Assembly (NCBI GenBank): GCA_964019415.1
Contig: OZ025876.1
Location: 3,151,272 to 3,215,271, forward strand
Origin: Ianthella basta
Lineage: Eukaryota > Porifera > Demospongiae > Verongiida > Ianthellidae
Direction: 5' to 3'
DNA length: 64,000 nt
In this document: positions 58,691-64,000 of the stretch, one piece after another
Numbering within the stretch: position 1 is the stretch's first letter
How the letters are laid out: each line of letters starts with the position of its first letter
Made by a program: the position numbers and the translations under genes
Notes under the pieces: model-generated
Databases searched by the model: none
Seen by the model: the letters and a program-made list of their open reading frames with translations, nothing else
What the model was told of the DNA's origin: nothing

Positions 58691-61600
58691 ACAACATAAC
58701 ATACAAGCAATCAAAGGCGCATGGATCAGTACATGCGATAACAATTCTGTGGGTCATCTTAAGTGTTTCTGAAGAGAATCTAGTGTGTGAGTGCGCTTCT
58801 GCTTTAACCCCAGAACACTGTGCACTAGTAAACCATCTCCTCTTCATTCCCACTCTATCAGCACTTCCCTTGTCACTTCATTTAATTTCCCCGTTGCTGT
58901 GAGTGGCATGGTTACTGTGATACCTGTGACAGTCACACATACTGTTTCAGTCGCAATTAAGTTGTACAGTTCCACTTAGTCTACAAATTAGTAAGATAGT
59001 ATTAAATAACTACAGAAGTATGATGAAACATACCGGCAAAGTTTGACCTGAAGGGCTGAAATGCTTGGTTCAGTGGTGTTCATGTACAATTGGTTTCCTA
59101 TTCAGCATCACAAACATATTTTAGGACAACTTCAGTTTCAACAGCCCCATCATCATGGAAGCCTGCCCAGTGAACACTTTCAACCCAAACATTGCTTTCA
59201 ACCCAAACATTGCTTTCCACCAGCACCTAGTGCTTCCTAGTATGATGGTTATGTCAACAACTATCTCTAGTGATAGTGTACAAGTTCAAGTATGCCTCAT
59301 CTTCAACAACCACCATTCATCACCACCCACATTGCTAGCCTGTCTGACAGTAGGAGAACATGCGAGGCAAGCAGAAAAGGGAATCCAGTGACCTTTGAAG
59401 ATCAGTTAGTAACTAAATCCCAAGCAAATTCTCTTGCCACGAACTTACTGTTTGCCATTATTCAGTGACTACATACGTATTATATACCTAATGAAGCTCA
59501 TTATATGAGAAACAGTGCCTTGAATTACCTTGTAAATTGAAAAGTTACTTTGCTACTGTGCTTGTTATCTTAGGAGTCATTCTACACTGTGACTGTGTAG
59601 GCCTAGTGAAGTGGTGTGATAAGAGCAGGGAAGGTTAAGGTACTGTGCACAACCACAAGCCACTTCCATAATCACAACTGGTGGACACTAAAATGTAATG
59701 TGATATCAGCTAATCATACCATTGGTCATTAGTTATATATAATCTTAGGTGTGTGCAGATTTGTATACAAATAACAAAAATTAATTGTGTATAGAAAATC
59801 TCATTGCTAAGCAATGCACCTTAGGGGATCACAAGTACACAACAGACACAAGCACTGACTGCTGCTAGTCACCATCTGCAGGCACACATGGCCACTAGCC
59901 ATAGCAATCCACACATGGACTCACACTTTGCTATCTGAGCCATGGCAGAAATGGCCATTCTGCAGTGTCATGGTGGTGGCCATGGCGATGACCATGGTAA
60001 TAGTCGTGGTGGCAATTATTGTGGTGTAGTTGATGTATTTGCATTGCAATGTCATAATTTTGTAGTGTGCTTGCCTTGTAATTGTCTTTCTGTGCTGACC
60101 TGTAATTACTAAGTTGTGTACTACGCTGGCATGTTCTGCAACTTTCAGAGAAGTTGTTGCAACTTGTTCATCAACTGGAACCAAGTTATTACAATCATGG
60201 TGCTCTTGGTGAATCACATATGCCTCCAGCCTTGGCCAGCACAAGCAGAACACCGCAACTGAAGAATGGGAAAAGTGTGGTAATGAGTGGTGGACAGGAG
60301 TGCACATTGGATACAGAATGAATATTCACAGACTCCAGTTGCTAAATCACACTTGCTAAATTCACTGAAATCAGTACCTGCTAAATTTGTAGTCTTAAGG
60401 TAACTATTTCCTGCTAAACCTGCACTGTTTAACAACATTTTGCACATGCATATGTCCCATGTATCTAGTCCTATTACTCAGTAAAGGAAACAAAAATACT
60501 GGCTGTATTCAGTTTGTTGTCTGTTCAATGGGCAGTGCTTGACATTAAGGGGTGCTGTCACTGAAAATCAACTGCCATGACCTGGTCTCAAACACCCCAA
60601 TCAAAGGGTCTTGGATAGTGCACATTAGCTCCACCTGAGCATGATCAGTAATATTGGGAGCATTAGAACAGAACAATCACCAGATCGTTATCCACCTTAC
60701 TGAGATGCTATTACTGATGTAGCAGGTTGATTCACATGAACATGGCAACTAACTATCTATGTACCAAGATAGCTTATGCAGTGTCCTACTGAAATAAATG
60801 CCCCTGTAATCTCAAACATCAAACATTCAGGATAGTGTACTATGCATCACTAATTCAGGACACTTCTCTTCCTAGTGATGGCAGGTTCTAATAAGCTCAG
60901 ATGCTCTTCACCATTGCCACTGTCAATATACTGTACAGTATTCAACACAGGTAGCAGGCTATTCATCTATCCCATGCATTTTCTCTCATGATTCATTACC
61001 CTGCCCCTTGACATGGAAACTGGTGCTGAATGCTACCAAAGACTTTCTACCCCTCGCTTACCATGATGATATATAAACATGGCAGATCAGATTAGGGTAT
61101 CAGACTAGCCATAGCAATACTGCAGAGATAGCAACTCGCATATTGTCTGCTGGTCACATGGAATTGGCTGCCTTCTCAAACTCCCACAGGCATGTATCCC
61201 CAACTCATGGACAGGTGAGTAGAAAACAAAAGTGAATAGAGCTGGATGAATTGACTGTGCTAGTGAGCATTATTCTTGACTCAATAATGACTCAATAATG
61301 TTATGAGTTTCAATTTCAATTTTTTGAATAAATAATTGAAAATGGAATTTCATTGGTGTGAGTAGCAGCTGTAGACTATTAGAGGGACAATAGCCCATGC
61401 TGTCAGCACAGGAAATGAGAAATTACTGATTCAAGCAAACACAAGTAGACCTATTCTTTAAGGAGCAATAAAATGAATGCTTTCTTCTCTTCCAGTGTCC
61501 ATAGTATACATGATGCCCCAACCCAACGCAATTTTATTAAGCATCACAGAGCAAAGGGTGAGCAACACTCCAAACCAATATGCTATTGTGGGTGGGACAA

Positions 61601-61969
61601 AGATACTGACAATGGCAAACCTCCAAACAGAGCTGCTTTGACGGCGATTACAGACGGTGTCTGCTGTATCATGCCATTCATCTTAAGTATTTCATATCCT
61701 CTTCATTCTCAACAGCCTAACTTCCCAGCAGAAGAAGCCCAGAATGTCTTCTTCTCAACTTAACGTTAGCTAGATTCTTTAATCTCCATGTGTGCCATAT
61801 TAAAGGGAGGGGGGGTAAGAAGTACTGGGCAATAGAATGTCTATAATAGAATGCACCAAATAATGATACCTCACCCTACCCAGCCAAGCCAGTAGCCCAA
61901 AGACTGATGAGACTGATGACTAAGATGCTTAAAGAGATCCATGACAATTAATAAGTGTCTCTTACTCAC
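58691..61969. other. Third spacer copy, no firm gene
   Basis: Matches 47555-48376 and 8000-9800 / 34000-37200. It contains the uninterrupted LINE target (about 59500) and the duplicate of the unknown ORF (61473-61763). A minus-strand open stretch at about 60070-60180 (VAEHASVVHNLVITGQHRK) has a splice-like edge and could be a decayed exon; it is unassigned. Confidence 0.45.
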
Positions 61970-62175
61970 TTTCTGTGTGGTTCACACCCTTGTAGCCTCC
62001 AATCTGTCCCAGATCTGAGAAGTTTGGGGCTGCAGGAGCACTGGGAGCCCGGCCAGGAGCTGAGTTTTTATCTACGTCTTCGGGAGGGACATCGCCCGTG
62101 TTGGTGGGCTGTGTCACTTGGTTAGGTGGCGATCCTTGCCTCCCTGGCTGAGGGGGACAGCTCCATAGGCTTGGT
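61970..62175 (-). pseudogene. SSUH2-like N-terminal-type exon, unit E
   Basis: Minus-strand copy of the exon at 37239-37439 with the same donor (AAA/GTGAGTAAG). It keeps NQVTQP, PEDVDKNSAPGRAPSAPAAP and NFSDLGQIGGYKGVNHTE. In the 5' part the frame shifts: the PYQAYGAVPLSQGG start and the rest are in different frames, so this copy is probably broken. An upstream MKLVSVFVNSIE stretch resembles the 50-kb copy. The rest of this unit's gene should lie to the left, but no SSUH2 zinc or terminal exons were found in 58-61 kb. Confidence 0.5.
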
Positions 62176-62747
62176 AAGGTGTTTCAATGCTATTGACAAA
62201 GACAGACACCAGCTTCATTTTGAGCAGGTCAAGGGTGTGGCACATGATGAGGAAGCAAATTAACATGCATCTGATGTTACATTGTAACTTGACATGGGCT
62301 CATGCTTGCTTAACTCACTGTGACTAACCTAAACCTACCAGTATGCATATGTACGCCCAGCACCATCCACAGGCTAGCTACTCAGGTCAATATAGATATG
62401 CAGTAATGGAAGTGGATGGGAATGCTCCTTGACACTGATATTTACATAGAAATGTTATGCACCCACATATCTGTTTCTCCTTATGCTACAGACTCAGAGT
62501 CACCCAGCTCCCATGTATAATGTCTGTAGCTAATATAGTGGTTGTGGCAAATTACCAGTAGCTATTTGTATGTAGTAGTTATATAATGATTGTATTAGCT
62601 ACAGCATACAACCACAAATAACCACCACTATCCCTACATAGTAGAGCACACAAAGAGGTAGGTACCATAGGCAGTGTACCAGTGTCACAGGAACTGACAA
62701 TTTGTTACATGAAGCCACACTTGCACAGTCATTCAACCTCACTATAA
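62176..62747. other. Spacer, no gene seen
   Basis: Matches 50200-50520 in its first part. Nothing else recognised. Confidence 0.4.
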
Positions 62748-63968
62748 ACAAGGGTGTGTAAAAATGTTTCATCCAAAAACAAGGGCAGATGTATGGATGG
62801 TGCAGTGTATCTCTGAAGGGCATGCAAACCACCTGGCAGAAAAACCGTAGGAACAAGGAGGAGGGCCGGTCCATGCAAAGAGGGGGACTAGCCTGTCCAT
62901 GCAAAACCCAGGTCATTAACAGTCGCTGACTTTGAATACATTTGCACCATCCCTACATCCGGCAATATTTTGCCGTGCCTCCTGCTAGTTTCTGTGTAAC
63001 CATTCCGACTATTCAGTTTCCCTTACACTTACAAGTACAGCCTTACAATTTGCCCATCTCTCTGCTTTGCTGTGCACTATCTTCTCTTTCCACCAGGTGG
63101 TCCCTGCAAATTGCTTGCTACTCAATCTACTTTGCTGTGCTCTAGAATCTAGGACCTCCTACTCTTCTAATTCTTTATGTGTTCAATGTAAGTATCAGTT
63201 GAAGGCTCCATAATTCTTTGGGTTAATTCATCTCTTATGTAGCCATCTTGCTCTGCCATGAAACTCTGGCAAACCACTAAGCTCAGCTGCAATGGCAATA
63301 CTTACCATAGCTGTTCACTACATCGCTGTCTGCAAACCACTACACCCACTTTCATGCCCACACTGTTTAGCTCTAAGCCAGCACAAACATTGTACACTTC
63401 ACTGCCAACGTTTGTGAAGTTCAACCTTCATAATATGTATATCCAGGTAGCTAGTGTCTTACAGTATATCAGAACACACCTGTACATATGCATGTGCCAC
63501 TGTGTACCAGACCCTGCAATTGCTATATAGCTGTACAGCCTTTTCTCATCAGCGCTTTATTCATGCACACATGGGTGTATGCATGCAGCTTGGTGATGTG
63601 TACATGGGGAGATGCATAACTGGAATAGGTATTAAATTTTAGTCGCGTGTAGTAGCCCTTTAGCATGTTATTGCACACTCATATATAATCGCATAACAAT
63701 ATGCAGGCAGAGAAAAAGAGGATAATAGCAAGACCGCAAGCACAGCAAAATGTTGCCAGATGTAGGGATGGTGCAAATGTATTCAAAGTCAGCGAATGTT
63801 AATGACCTGGGTTTTGCGTGGACAGGCTATTCTTCCTTTTTGCATGGACTGGCCCTCCTTGTTCCTACGTTTTTCCTGCCAGGTGGTTTGCCATGCCCTT
63901 CAGAGGCACACTGCATCATCCCTACATCTGCCCTTGTTTTTGGAGGAAACATTTTTACACACCCTTGT
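62748..63968. mobile_element. Long-TIR non-autonomous element
   Basis: About 1.2 kb with terminal inverted repeats of about 210 bp: left ACAAGGGTGTGTAAAAATGT (62748), right its complement ending at 63968 (ACATTTTTACACACCCTTGT). Both arms contain the AAAACAAGGGCAGATGTA and AACCACCTGGCAG blocks. The centre has no transposase and is related to 52590-52850 in inverse order. It is the most complete copy of the family in the window. Confidence 0.7.
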
Positions 63969-64000
63969 TATTCGACTTTTTATGGAATGCAAATTTCAGA

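Overview
The window looks like animal nuclear DNA. It has spliced genes with short GT-AG introns, abundant non-LTR retrotransposons, microsatellites and foldback (inverted-repeat) elements. The main genes are class C G-protein-coupled receptors of the metabotropic-glutamate-receptor (mGluR) type, almost all of each protein lying in one large exon. A tandem expansion of nearly single-exon mGluR-like receptors in a repeat-rich genome suggests an early-branching metazoan, most likely a sponge. That placement is inference; nothing in the sequence names the species.

Layout: five mGluR-like loci lie head to tail on the + strand. Gene 1 (1-2156) is cut by the window start. Gene 2 (10622-13454), gene 4 (39556-42388) and gene 5 (53449-56890) look complete. 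Gene 3 (22568-26344) is a pseudogene: it has lost its 5' end, carries a transposon in the ligand-binding domain, and keeps an open NCD3G + 7TM half. Each receptor has a second, short coding exon for the C-terminal tail. In the intervals, on the - strand, are exons of a second family that I recognise by hand as SSUH2-like (ssu-2 homologue). The gene 2-3 interval holds four phase-compatible exons that give the whole C-terminal half (17251-18818). The other intervals hold only remnants, including a repeated N-terminal-type exon (9971-10122, 37239-37439, 50072-50190, 61970-62175). The ancestral tandem unit was therefore probably one + receptor gene followed by one - SSUH2-like gene.

The array grew by segmental duplication. 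About 1-13.9 kb is repeated at about 24.6-42.9 kb, the flank of gene 2 is repeated after gene 4, and partial third copies surround gene 5. Differences between copies are mostly clean insertions with visible empty sites. These include an RTE-like LINE (13916-17033), a second LINE (48376-50018), a small Ty3/Gypsy-type LTR fossil (20291-21915), a Penelope-like fossil (27547-29234), several foldback/MITE families, and a 548-bp element (57351-57898) that carries a canonical hammerhead-ribozyme fold between perfect 123-bp inverted arms and has a 13-bp target duplication. Degenerate hammerhead-like cores recur in other repeats here.

Function: the receptors are predicted cell-surface sensors of small amino-acid-like ligands that signal through G proteins. 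The paralogues differ in the ligand-binding lobe and in the cytoplasmic tail, and the pattern of differences is mosaic, pointing to gene conversion or unequal crossing-over. No prokaryotic features, CRISPR arrays, rRNA genes or canonical tRNA genes were seen.
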